Part shown: positions 48,290-60,292 of the stretch, piece after piece
Layout of the letters: every line of letters begins with the position of its first letter
Numbering within the stretch: the stretch's first letter is position 1
Source: Geosiphon pyriformis
Lineage: Eukaryota > Glomeromycota > Glomeromycetes > Archaeosporales > Geosiphonaceae
Direction of reading: 5' to 3'
Assembly (NCBI GenBank): GCA_016748015.1
Contig: JAAOMT010000076.1
Span: 326,485 to 390,484 of the forward strand
DNA: 64,000 bases
Notes under the pieces: model-generated
Told to the model about the DNA's origin: nothing
Database searches by the model: none
The model's input: the letters and a program-made list of their open reading frames with translations, nothing else
Program-made: the position numbers and the translations under genes

Positions 48290-49120
48290 ACAAAGAGTAA
48301 AAAAGTTGTAGCTTCTTTATTTTCTAAAGCAATTAAAAATATTTTTGCTAATAATATACTTAAAGCTATAACAACTGCTTAATAGTACTCTGTATAAATA
48401 CTTTTTTAAATAAAATAGTTGAAAGCCAGCTTTTTGTTGATTTAAAAATATTTTTTTCATTTTTGGTTAAAAATCTTTTCTTTTTGAAAAATTTATTAAA
48501 AAAATCTATTTGAGTAACTTTGATATAGTTTTTTTTTCATCAAAAATTTTAAAATGTTTGATAAAAAGCTGGTAACTAAATTATTTTTTTCTTCTATTTT
48601 TTTTTACTACTGCTTAAATAACCAAAAAATTAACAGCCAAAAAACAATTTCTTCAATTTGCTGTTATTATTTAATAGCAATTTTTTTAAAATCTTTTTTC
48701 TGGTATTTTTAATGTTTCAAAGCCAGTTTTTTCTTTTGTTTGTTGTTAATTCTGTATTATTTGTACTAATTATAATATTTAGTTTTATTGTGGCTATATA
48801 TAAGAAAAAATCTTTTATTTTAAACAATAACAATAGAACCATATTGTTTAATATTAGTCTGAATTAGTTTTTGGCTGTATTATTTGATATAAAAATTTCT
48901 GGCCGGTTTTTTTTGGTTTTAAAAATAAAACAAAACAGATTTTTTTAATTAATTTATTAAATTACTTTATCTTTAAAATTAAGCTAATCTAATAAAATTA
49001 AATTAATTTCTCTTTTTTTTGTTTTCTAATAATGCTGTTTTTGATAGCATTTGGAAAACAATTACTAGTTATTAAAAATTTACTAAGTAAATAGTTTTTA
49101 TTTTAGTGTTTTGTAAAATA
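48290..49120 (+). repeat. Diverged long direct repeat, copy 1 (partner 51095-51775)
   Basis: Begins agtaaaaaagttg and shares many ordered blocks with 51095-51775, including aaagcaattaa, aactgctta, tttttaatgttt, aaagccagttttttt and ttttctaataat. The copies differ by many transitions and small indels. A tandem duplication of about 57 bp precedes it (48216-48310). Confidence 0.8.
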
Positions 49121-49234
49121 TGTTCAAAAGTATTACTATTGTTATTGTTAAATATAGTATATTAACGGATAACAAAAAGAACAGTATTGTATAATGATAA
49201 AATGATAAAATGATAATTCAACTTTTAATGAGCG

Positions 49235-49470
49235 AATTGAATTAGTAAAAATTCAATGTGGAAGATTAGTTTCATAAATATTTCAGTTATTATTCTTTTT
49301 AAAAATAACAGAAAAATCTGAAGATAAAAAGATAGTACATATTGTTAACAAAAGATAACATATTGGTATAATTCTAGGCTTTATATTAGTGCTTTTAGAA
49401 TTTAATATTAGGTATTATTTGTATTTTTAATAAATGTTTTATTCAATATACTTCACAAAAACTAGTTGTA
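49235..49470 (+). repeat. Diverged repeat, copy 2 (partner 46985-47220)
   Basis: Direct-oriented partner of 46985-47220; less AT-saturated than that copy. Confidence 0.7.
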
Positions 49471-49600
49471 GAACAAAAAGAACCTTTCTCTGAAGAAAGA
49501 AAAGTGGACATTGAAAATCTGTTGGCTAGGAATAGCCAAGTTATCTCAAAAGAAAGTAATAATTATACAAAAAAAAATAAAGAATTAATATTATTGTATT
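49462..49600 (+). mobile_element. Possible gypsy pol N-terminal fragment
   Basis: An open stretch of about 45 codons contains FSEERKVDIENLLARNSQV. It is unusually polar and GC-retaining for this region. It resembles the segment just before the reverse transcriptase of Ty3/gypsy pol (a leucine-rich helix with NSQVF-like ending). The match is short and no downstream RT follows in frame, so the call is tentative. Confidence 0.35.
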
Positions 49601-49664
49601 GATTTAAATATGGATTCTAGTGTGAATTGTTTTTTATATCTTTAAAAAATTTTATTTATATACT

Positions 49665-49850
49665 CTTAAAAAAAATTAATAATTAAGTTAATAATTACAT
49701 CAATAATTTAATCAATAATTAGATTAATGATCAAGCTAATAATTAAATAACTAAATTAATAATCTAGTTATTAATCAAGTTAATGATTATATTAACAACT
49801 AATTTTAAAAATAAAATGGTTAATTAATAATATTAATGACTAATAAATAT
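49665..49850 (-). repeat. Period-12 array followed by a TATA-like box (copy 3, inverted)
   Basis: On the minus strand the same leader (ccattttatttttaaaattag) precedes about nine degenerate 12-bp units, then tttttttaagagtatataa. It is oriented opposite to the copies at 39655 and 41268. Confidence 0.6.
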
Positions 49851-51094
49851 GATTACAATGGTTAAGTGAATAAATAAAAAATAAAAAATAAAATTTCAAT
49901 TATAATTCTATTATAATATTAAAAATACTTTCAGTATTTTTGGTAAAATTTTTTAAGTTATATTAACACTTACTGATATTTAGTAATACGCTATTGTTTA
50001 TTTTAAGTTATTCAATTATTTTTATAATTAATTAATTTTAATAAACAAAAACAGCATTAGAATTTTTTTCTTATTAATTAAAAAGTAATTATTATTTTTA
50101 AATATTTTTAAAGCCAAATTAATCAATTTTTTTGGCTATATTATTTTTAAAATTAACAATTTGATTTTTCAAGTTTGTAATTATGTTTGTTTTATTTTTT
50201 ATTTTTTTAATACTGTTTAATAATTATAATATACTATTATTGTTTTTGGTTTTAAGATAAATTTAAATGCTGCAATTATTAATATTAATATCTTGAAAAA
50301 ATATTATATCTAATAAAAACTCTTGGCTGTTAATATTTTTTCAAGTAGAAAGTTCTGATTAATTGATCAGAAACTGTAAAGCTGTTTTTTTCTAGTTTTG
50401 TTAAGATTTTTATTAAAAATTTGAATTAAAAAAAATAATTTTATTGATTTAATTTTATATTTGCAGATTATTTTTAAAGTAATTGTATTTATTTTGTTGT
50501 TGTTAATACTAAGACCAAATTTAAATTAGATTTCTTAGAATTTCAAATCTCAAATTTAATTGTATTGATAAAATTTATTATTAAACCAATTAGTTTTTTG
50601 GATATTTTAATTAACTTTTTTTGGCTGTAAATAATTATAAAAGTTATATAATAAAACTTAATTTATTATAATAAATAGTATTATAAAAAGTGTTACTGTA
50701 ATTCTGACTAGTCTGTTTAAGAATTTATTATTTTTAATTTTAAAATGAATTTTGGTTAAATAAATAAGAATGAATAAATTCTGTCATAATATTTCTTTTA
50801 AGTACTTTAATCTTTGAATATTTAATATTACTGTAATAAATAAGTCATTTTAATATTAAAAATAGTATAAAAAACTTGATTGTTTTTAAATAAGTTTATT
50901 TTTAATAGTTAAAATTTGAATAATTATATTGATAAACCTAGTAGATTGAATTTATTTTTATTTTTTTCTGATTTAACATAATTAATTATATATAAAAAGT
51001 ACAAAAATTACAGCTATTTTAATTTTTTCGAATTTTATACTATAATTAATAATTAAAATATATTTTATTAAAGTATAATAATAATAATAAAAAG

Positions 51095-51775
51095 TAAAAA
51101 AGTTGCCACTTTTTTATTCTTTAAAGCAATTAATAGTATTTTTATTTGTCAAGTATTTGCAATTGTTAAAACTGCTTAACAGCATTTTATAGAAACATTT
51201 TTCTTAAATAAAGTAATAATAAATTAGTTTTTATTAATTCTTAAACACTATTTTTGTCTTTGGTTAAAAAGTTTTTTTCTTTCAAAATTTCTTTAAAAAA
51301 CCTATTTAAAATAGTTTTGGAATGGTTTTTGTCTTTTTTAAAAGTCTTAAAATATTTAATAACAACTTTTTTAATTTTTTTTAGAAGGTTTTTTATGCTA
51401 TTTTTAATGTTTTAAAGCCAGTTTTTTTTGTTTTTTCTCGGTTTTTTGCTGATTTTGTATTATTAATACCAATTATAATATTTAATTTTTTATTCTAAAC
51501 AATAATAATATATTAGTCTATTTTAATTTGAATTAGGTTCTAATTGGTTCTAAAATTAAATTAATTTATATTTTTGTATATAAATTATTTGATTAACTTA
51601 TTGAATTTAATTAAAAAAATTAATCTAATTAAATAGAAATTGAAAATTTTTTTTCTTTTTTCTTTTTATTTTCTAATAATACTATTTTTAATGTATTTAA
51701 AAAACAAATATTAATTATTTAATAAATAGCTTCTATTTTAATATTTAGTGTTTTTTTAAAATAAAATTAGTTTAT
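51095..51775 (+). repeat. Diverged long direct repeat, copy 2 (partner 48290-49120)
   Basis: Partner of 48290-49120. A further pair, about 49915-50010 and 51945-52030, shares 'agtatttttggtaa/taatt' and following blocks in the same orientation. Confidence 0.75.
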
Positions 51776-52439
51776 ATTAAGATTATTTTTTGTTTGTATA
51801 AAATTTACATTTTAAATCTTTTTTAATGCTGTTATTGAAATTAAGCTTGCTGATTTCTATTTTATATAACTTTGAAAATTGCTAAATTTTTTGTAGTATT
51901 TGTTGTTATTTCTGTTTCTATTGTTATTTTGTATAATATTTTTTAAAATTATTAAAAACAATATTAAGTATTTTTGGTATAATTCTCAAAGTTAATTTAA
52001 ACTTTGCTAATTAATAACAATATACTATTAAAAATTTAAAAATTCTAAAGCTGTTAAAACTGTTCTTGCTTATTAGTTAGTTTTAATAATAAAAAAAAAA
52101 TTTTCATAAAAAAAGTATTGTTTTTTATACTGTTTTCTGTAATCAGAAAATTTTTTGTATTATAATAATTTAAAACATTTAAATCAAATATTTTCATGTT
52201 AATAAAATAGTTCTTTATTAATTAAGATTGAAAATTTATAAATAATTATTAAGTATAATATACAACTTATTAAAAAAAATACACAATATTTTTAATTTAT
52301 TTTAATTAGAATAACAATATTAATAAAGCACTATTATAAATTAATTATTAAAAAAATTAAACTCTAGTTTTCAGCTTTAAACTAATTTAATTAATTTATT
52401 AATTAAGATATAAATTTAGATAAAATAATTGATTATGAA

Positions 52440-52600
52440 ATTTCAGACTATTCAAATTAATTTATTAAAATTAGTTAATAAGTAATGTAAAATTTTTTGA
52501 ATATAAAAAAAACCAGTAATAATTTTTCAAATAGATTAACACCAGCTATAAATTAATTTTCTTTTCTTATACCTTTGTTTTATGTTTAATTTTTAGTTAT
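52440..52600 (+). repeat. Diverged repeat, partner of 57355-57515
   Basis: Shares 'aatttca.actattc', 'tagttaataagtaat' and 'tttttcaaatakattaa' in the same order with 57355-57515. One copy precedes the plus-strand pol relic and the other follows a chromodomain. This would fit LTRs, but the role is not established. Confidence 0.5.
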
Positions 52601-52839
52601 TTTCTTAATTGTTTATTATGTCTCTAAAAATAATTGATCTTGTTTAAATAATTATAACATTATAAGTAGTTTACCAAAAAAAAACATTCACTTAAAAATG
52701 TTTTGGTACAACAGAAATATACTTGATTATTTTATTTCAAAATACTATTTCTAAATCAAAAATTCGCTTATTTAAGAAATTTAATGATAATTATTTAAAG
52801 TTCTAAAATTTTGTTAATCAGATTTAATTTATTATTAAA

Positions 52840-55115
52840 CTTGATTTTTACTAATACCTAAATAATACTAATTAAGTTAAGCTTATTTATATGCTGTTAT
52901 ACATACAGTTCTTATTTGGTTTGAATAAAAAAAAGAAAATAAATAGAAAACAGTCTTGCAAACATGTTATAATTATTTTGAATATTTAATAATACTATTT
53001 GAATTAATAAATATATTTGCTGTTTTCTAATATTTATTAAACAATATTTTTTGGAATTGTTTGAATTATTTTGTAATGCGTTATTTCAATAATATTTTGA
53101 TCATAAAAAACATGTTTGTATAATTTAAAACATTTAAGACAATATATATTATATGTTTAATTAGAAAAAATATAAATTTAATTAATCTCATATTGATTTT
53201 TTAAAATATTTTATTTCTTTAAAAAGTATTTCTATAGATCAAAGTAAAATTTAGATAACTTTAGATTGGATATATTCTGTTGTTTAAAAAATGTTAAGAA
53301 AATTTTCAGTTTTTATTATTGATTTATTCGAAATTATTCTAAATTATTAAGTCTTGAAAAAAGTCTTTATTACAGTTTTTGTTCTGGTTTATGCTAATTT
53401 TACTATAATAGAAATACTTTAAACTTTGTTTTAGAACAGTACTATTACAGTCTGGATCTAATAAGAGTTTACATTTTGTCACTTAAACAAGTTTTTTGCC
53501 CAAAAAATTAATTATTAAGTGTATAATAAAGAAGTATTAGCAATTATTATTACTTTTAAACAGTTAATAGTATTAACTAAATTAAAATTAAGGTTAATAG
53601 TCAATATTTATAACGATTTTAAATTTATAATTTCTTATCATTCTGGTTTATTGTAAAATAAGACAGATTTTTATTTATATTACTAAGAATTTTAACTTAA
53701 AATATAATTAATAACAAACCATATTATTAAAGTCTAAACAATTTAAAATTACAGATACTTTAATTGTCTGTTTAAATCTAAATCTTTTTAAAGCAATTAA
53801 ATAATTTATAGCTATACATATGTAGATTTAAAATACAATAAATAATCTTTCTGTTGTTTGTTTTTTATCAGAATTTAAATATGAAAATGGAGTTATATTT
53901 TGATTTATTTTCCAAAAAATTGGAAAAAATATAAAAAATTTATGATAATCAACTTACCAGCCATTTTGGAATTAATAAAATAGTTAAATTGGTTGCAAAA
54001 AATATTAAAGGCCACAACAGTATTAATTTATAAAAAAATATGTGAAATCTTGCAATATTTGTTTTAGGTTTAAAGCTTTTATTATAATTTTTTTGAATTG
54101 ATACACTTATTCTTTATTTTAAAACGTCTTTGAAATTCATTTCAATATATTTATAGCAGACTTGTTTTTGGTAAACAAAAAGAATTCAATTCTAATTATA
54201 ATGAATAGTTGATTAAGATAATCTATTTTATTTCTTGTACAAAAACTGAAATTTCCAAAAATATTACTTAGTTAGTTTTCCAAAATATTGTTAAATTTCA
54301 CAGTCTTTTAAATAAAATAACTTCAGATTATAAACCATAATTTATTTCTCAATTTTGGAAAAAACTTTTTAAATCTTAAAGTATTCAGATCTTTTTTTTC
54401 CAGTTTTTTATTCTTAACCCAATAGTTAAACCAAACAGATTAATCAATCTTAGAACAACATTTGTAATATTCTATCAATTATTAACAAGACAATTGGCTT
54501 AACTTGCTGTTACTAACCGAGTTTATATACAATAATATCATTCAGCTTTAATTAAAGTAACACTATTTTTGTCAATTATAAATAAACACACTTCAGTTTT
54601 TTAGTAGTTGAAGAATGGATAAATTTTTTAACTAAGAAATATATTGTTTAAATAAAAAAATTCAGAGAAATTTGAGTTTCGAATTTAAAAACAGTATTAA
54701 ACAGTATATCAAAATAATAAATTAGTTGATAAAAAAAACTTTAATACTTAAAATAGACAAAAAAACATAGTTTTGCATTAGAATATCAAAACAACTAAGT
54801 TTTATAAGAAGTTACAATAAGAGTCTAGAATTATTTTCAGTTGTTTGGCAAGTAAATTCAGTTTTTTATAAATAAAAATTATTTAAATATCTTAAAATTT
54901 ATAATTTTTTTCAATTTTATTTTGAACTAACTATTCTAGACTGTAATAAAAATTTTCTTTACCTGTTAAAATTAAAAAATACTGAATTTAAAGTTAAAAA
55001 ATTTTAAACTCCAAAAAATAGGAAGACAATTAACTATCTAATTTTTTAAAAAAGCCATTTAATCTTTAAGTCACTTGAAAATATGCAAACATTGTGAAGA
55101 ATTTGTTTAGATTAG
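52840..55115 (+). mobile_element. Decayed Ty3/gypsy chromodomain retrotransposon pol (plus strand)
   Basis: Ignoring stops and frameshifts, the plus strand runs through the pol order of a chromovirus. Reverse transcriptase is about 52840-53340, with SISIDQSKI near 53225. RNase H follows to about 53700, with VYNKEVLAIIITFKQ at 53520-53565. The integrase zinc-binding region spans 53935-54070 (HFGINKIVKLVAKN). The integrase core is 54110-54600 (CTKTEISKNIT from 54236; QTKQINQS near 54433). A linker with NIKTTKFYKKLQ lies near 54785, and a chromodomain at 54985-55110. Many stops replace glutamine, arginine or tryptophan codons, as expected from C-to-T change. It is inactive. Gag, protease and LTRs are not identified. 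Confidence 0.85.
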
Positions 55116-55269
55116 TTAAAAATTTTGTAAGTGTTATTCTAACAAATCTATCATAGTAAAAAAACATTATTTGAAGAAAAAATAATATTATGAGTTTGTA
55201 ATATATCAGAAAATTCATTGAATATAATAAAATGCTCTAATTGACTGACTATTAGGTTAGTTAATAATA

Positions 55270-56970
55270 AGATTTAAAAGAGAGTCGAAACAGTCTTGAT
55301 TCTTAAGTAAATTAATAAAAAAATGTAAAAGACATTATGAGTTCTAAAATGTACTGGCAGTTTTAACTTATAAGTTACAGGATTAATCTAACAAGTTATT
55401 TGAGATTCTTATAATCTAATTTGTTATAAAGTTGAATTATTTTAATGTTGTATTTCAAAAGCCAAACTTTATTATCTATTCCTTATATTTATTTATACTA
55501 TTTTCAAGCTTAAAAGTTAATTATTTTTGAATCTCTTAAATCTTAGTAATGCACCTCTAGCAGAAAAGTTACTAATTCTCCAATCACAAAAGTATTGATT
55601 CAAGAATTTCATCTATAATTGGTAACAAACAACATTGTTTTAATTAAGGTTTAAAAGATATTATTATATGTTAATTCTGTTAATAGTAGTAAATTAAGCC
55701 AGTTATTTTGTTGGTAATTCACAGAACATTGCAAGTACTGTTTTAAAATTTGATTCGTATATTCAGTTTAATCATCAATTTAACAGTGAAATTCTAAAAA
55801 TAGCAAAATATTAGTACTAAGCAGTTCAAAAAACACTTTCAGAATCGAGACACAAATTAAAAACTGTGATCTGAAACAATTCCATTTGAAAACTGTGTAA
55901 CCGTATAATATTGGAAAATTAATTGAGCTGTTCCTCTTAGATTATATTTTTTAAGCATAAAATAAAATAAGCTGTTTTGCTTAAATAAGCTATTACTACC
56001 AAAACTACATTTTTTCTCTAATTATAAATAGCTCTATTACAAAATTTATAGAAATTGATCTTTAAGGCCATTCAAAATAGACAGAGGTCTTAATAAACCA
56101 AAAAACAAATGATGAAAAGTTTAAACTAAAAAGAGATATTACATAATTTTACATAAATTTTCACAAACTTTTCTTGTTGTACCACTAAATTTTCTAGCAA
56201 CTAACCCAATAGTTTTATCAATTTCAAAGTGTCTAACAAACAGGTTATTATGGCTTTTTTCAAGACTTACTATTGTTTTAAATCTTCTAAAACATAGATT
56301 TGAATATTGTAAAAGAGGAATCTATTAGTATGCTTAATTTTATGGTGAATAAAATAGAATTTGAATATTATTAATAACTCTTTCAGCAAAATTAACAATA
56401 CTTATAGCTTATTTGATTTTTTTAAGAAACTATAAATAAATTCAGAAAGAAAAAAATATAACAACTTTTAATTCGCTTTGTTTTAAGTAACATAATGTTT
56501 TTTTAGTTCAAATTTTGAGCAACATAAAAGAACATTTGTTTTGCTCTATAAGAACTGAGATAATAAAAAATTTTAAAATTAAAATCTGCCAAAAAAATTG
56601 ACTACTGAGCTTAATGCCAATTGAGTATTTGAATTATTATAAAATACTAGGGATTTTATAATTACAAAAGACAACAACTGAATGTTGAATATTAACAAAA
56701 TTGTAACACCATTGTTTAAAAGCAGCAATAATTGTCAACAGCTTATTATTATAAATTTTATAATTATTTTCTTGAACAGAAAATTTACATTAATAAAAAG
56801 CAATAAGATATAATTAATTATTCAATTCTGATTGTAATAAAATAGTTTCAAAAGTATGTGGTTTAACAAGATCAGCATAAATAAATTTAAGAACAGAAAT
56901 AAAGCTTGCTTCAAAAATTTAAATGCATTATAAGCTTAAGATAACTATGTAAATAATTTTTTTTCATGTC
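55270..56970 (-). mobile_element. Decayed Ty3/gypsy chromodomain-type retrotransposon pol (minus strand)
   Basis: The minus strand carries, in order, the end of reverse transcriptase and RNase H (56926 down to about 56560; NYKIYNNKLLTIIAAFKQW), the integrase zinc-binding region (56265-56130; HFEIDKTIGLVARKFS) and the integrase core (about 56090-55560). The core includes the uninterrupted stretch QILKQYLQCSVNYQQNNW at 55690-55752. The post-integrase module (YKLKLPVHFRTHNVF) follows near 55370-55320. Stops and frameshifts are frequent. It points toward the plus-strand element and their 3' ends nearly meet at 55115-55270. It belongs to the same broad family but is less decayed. Confidence 0.87.
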
Positions 56971-57129
56971 AAAGCAGCTATATTATAATAAAACAAGGAG
57001 GACCAGTAAAACCACGTAACAAGCAAGCAAATAGCTAACCAAGAAATAAATATCAACTATATTCGAATTTTATTTTGACTTGGTTTTATTTTATTGAATA
57101 AATGAATCATTTCTATTTATTTAACTCGA

Positions 57130-57275
57130 AGATACTATTGAGTTTGAAGTTAATAAAATTTTGGATCAAAAAGAGTTAAGAAACAAATAAGATACCTAGT
57201 TTTTTGGAACAGATCATTTTAGGAATTTGTAGAAGATATAATGAATGTTTATCAATTAGTTTGAGCATTTTATGC
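57130..57275 (+). mobile_element. Gypsy chromodomain remnant (third element)
   Basis: The plus strand reads DTIEFEVNKILDQ, then in the next frame IRYLVFWNRSF and EFVEDIMNVYQLV. This is a chromodomain with a frameshift and a short deletion. It cannot belong to the minus-strand copy. It may be the 3' end of an older plus-strand element into which the others inserted, or a separate fragment. Confidence 0.65.
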
Positions 57276-57354
57276 TTATTGTCCAAATAAATATATCTTT
57301 CTGAAGGAATATTACTAAACAAAAAGATAATATTACGAGAAAATGGTTAACCAT

Positions 57355-57515
57355 GGGAATTTCAAACTATTCTAGAATATTTTTGCATTAGCTTACTAAT
57401 TTAGTTAATAAGTAATCTGAACCTGCTTTCAGTTTTTCAAATATATTAATACCTATTTTAAATTAATAAATTTCTATTATTTGTTTTGGATTGTTTTTGT
57501 AAAACAAAAGTATAA
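57355..57515 (+). repeat. Diverged repeat, partner of 52440-52600
   Basis: Starts about 80 bp after the chromodomain remnant. That is where the 3' LTR of a chromodomain-bearing gypsy element would begin. Confidence 0.5.
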
Positions 57516-57574
57516 ATTAATGTTAAAACAGAAAAAATAATTATTAAGTACATTTTTTAATTGTTTTTAATTTT

Positions 57575-57790
57575 TTAAACAAGCTCAATACTATTATATT
57601 TTTTTTTAAAAGCAAAAAAAAGTCAGAGTTTATGAAAAGTTAGTTTTTAATTCTTTTGTTAATAATTAAATTTTTAATTTTTAATTTTATTTTTAAATTG
57701 CTTTAGCATATTAGTTACATTTTTCTAAAATTTTAAATATTATATTTTAATATTATTTGCTATTTAAATATCCAATTTAATAGTAAAAAA
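57575..57790 (+). repeat. Diverged repeat, strongly decayed copy (partner 58985-59230)
   Basis: Shares 'acaagctcaata', 'aaagcaaaaaa', 'gttagtttttaat' and 'taattaaatttttaat'-type blocks with 58985-59230. Where the partner has c, this copy mostly has t. Confidence 0.6.
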
Positions 57791-58984
57791 TGTATTATTT
57801 TTGTTTGACTTGACAAAAAACTAATAAATAATTTTTTTGCAGCTTTAACAGTTTTTTGAGGAAATTACATGAACAAATATTTTTGAATGTTTTTTACAAT
57901 TGACACTTTTATTTATTATTGTATTAGCTAGAAGTAACAAAATTTTTCAATTATTTTAATAAATTCTGTGTATTGTCTTAGATTAAAAGTTGTTTGAAAC
58001 TCTTAAAAAATTAATAATATGGTTCTATTAAAAGCTAAATTTATGTAAAACAGTTTTTCAAAAAATATTAAATTTTTAAAAAAATTCAAAATAAAAGCAG
58101 TTTAAAAACTTTTGTTTTCTGTTTTTAAAAAGATTTTATTAAGCAATTAATTTTAATAAACTATTAAATATTTTGGTAAACTGATTATTTTGTTAATTTT
58201 TGAATAGTTTAAGATATTGTATAATTTAAAGCATTGAATTATAGTAAAAATTAGATTATTAATTAAAATAAATTATTAATAAATTAAAAATTGTGTTGAA
58301 ATATAAACAATAATATATGTTTAGTGATAATATTAATTAAGAAATAATTTTTGTTTTTTTTACAATAAAGCTATGGTACCGAAATTAAAGTTAAAACAAT
58401 TTTGGGTTTTTTGGGTTTTGTGTAATTCTTTATTTTTAGGTTTTTATTAGTTAAATTAAAAACCAAAGAAGAGATTTTTTTGTTGGCTTGCATTTTTATT
58501 TTTAAAAAATACATTTATCAATTTAAAGACTAATATATTAAAGCTTGAAAAAAAATATTATTTTCAAAGAACTAAAATTAATTTTATTAGATTTTTAATT
58601 TAAAAAAATTGTTTTAATTCTTTTTATTATTGTATTTGTTAATATTTTAAAATATTAAAAAATTGTTATAATCTCTTAACATATTTTTAGGGTTTTTACA
58701 TCTGTAACAACAGCTTTGTTGTCTTTAATTGTAAAGTAATTGTCGTTACTAATTATAATATGTTTAATATAAAAGTTTTTGGAATCTTTGGTTTTTCAAA
58801 CAGTTTGAACTAATAGTCTTAGAAAACAAACAAGAATTGCAGCTAATAGATTTTTTAATTGTTTATTTAGATTTTGTATTTGAGTGATAAAAAAAACGGT
58901 AGTCATTTAGGAAGCAAAAGCAAAAATTGGTGCTAAGACTGAAAGAAAGAGAATATTTTCAAGATGTATTCATTGGTTATCTTT
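57791..58984. other. AT-rich stretch without recognisable features
   Basis: No gene or motif recognised. Composition becomes less extreme from about 58850. Confidence 0.5.
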
Positions 58985-59230
58985 TATGCACTGGACAAGC
59001 TCAATAATTATGTCAAAGTAAAGTTATTTTATAAGCAAAAAATGGCCACAGAGCATATAACAAGTCAGTTTTTAATCATTTTATAAAAGAATGAATTTTC
59101 TGCTCTCTGTTTAATATCTTTGCAAATTAAAAATTAAGTGGCCAAGTTTTACATTTTGTTAATATTAAAATTTTTAAATTTTAGTTGATAATATCAATTT
59201 TGAAGCAAAACACAATGTTAAAGAATATTA
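58985..59230 (+). repeat. Diverged repeat, better preserved copy (partner 57575-57790)
   Basis: Retains a higher C and G content. It includes an open stretch around QKMATEHITSQFLI that the partner has lost. It may be part of a gag-like coding region, but the family is not recognised. Confidence 0.55.
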
Positions 59231-60292
59231 TATTAAAATATGGGTACAAAAACTTATTGAAAAACAAATATATTATATTTAATAGTATGAAAAATTAAAA
59301 AAACAGAAATTAAAAAGTATCAGAAAATTGTCAATTTTTTACCAATATGCTTACCAAAAATTTTTATTATGTCAAGAATTTTTACAAAAAACATTGCTAA
59401 ATATAAATGTATAAATATATCTTAGAACAATACATTTTTTTAGGCAAATCTAAAATCTGTTTTTCAATTATTCAAAAATAAAGCAAAGGTTTTTGTATAA
59501 AATGACTTTTAAAAAATAAAAGAAAAGTTGTATTGCCCAAATGATATTTTTAAAATTATTAATTAAATAATGTAAAAAGATAAATGCTTAAGAATTGAGG
59601 CAGTTAATGAGAGAAATATATTTTGATTAAATTAATGAATCAATAAAATAGTGATATTGAAAAAAATGGAAACAAATTTTTTATTAAGATTCCTGGTTCT
59701 TGAATTTCCATATGAAATTTTGCCAAAAAAAGCAGGCTACACTTAGGTTAAAATAATATCTATATATATTCTTGATCAATAAAATGGATCAATATTTCAA
59801 AGTTTAATATAATAAGGCAATTAATACAAAAGTTTTCCTTAATGAAAGGTGTAATTTATTTCAAGTTCAATCTTTTGAATATTCAGTTTCCAATAAAAGG
59901 TATAGAAATATCACGTGTTTTTTAATAAATATTCAGTATAGAACAGATGAAATAAATGATATAGAGAGAAAAACAAGTCGAGAATGTAAAGGGCACTTCC
60001 AAAGTTTTACTTACTTTACTAATTAAAGTGTCGATAGGCAGACATATTAGCATTTTTTGTCACTCCCTTGATTCTATTATATACGAAGAAAATTCTTTAA
60101 TAACGGAGCCAAAAGCTCCTTAATGTTATTTATCTAAGCACAAAGTTCCTTTTATAAAAGCTTCATCTACGATAAACATCTTCTTTGGTAAAAATTAAAG
60201 TTGGTGTTTTATATCAGATTAATTATTAATATTAGCTTTGAAATAATATAGAATAAATGTACTATCAAAATATCTGCATTATAAATTTTAAA
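59231..60292. other. Intergenic transition from repeats to genes
   Basis: AT-rich until about 59700, then more balanced. It includes the 3' flank of the receptor-like gene. No gene is recognised. Confidence 0.5.

Larger units (their letters stand above)
46013..52440. other. Extremely AT-rich mosaic of decayed repeats
   Basis: No genes. Several internal segments recur in direct orientation (listed separately). Short open frames, for example 48658-48867, are hydrophobic by composition only. The sequence is best explained as ancient transposons altered by C-to-T type decay. Confidence 0.6.

Noticed and set aside
48658-48867. 69-residue hydrophobic open frame
   Set aside because: It lies inside a diverged direct repeat whose partner does not keep the frame.
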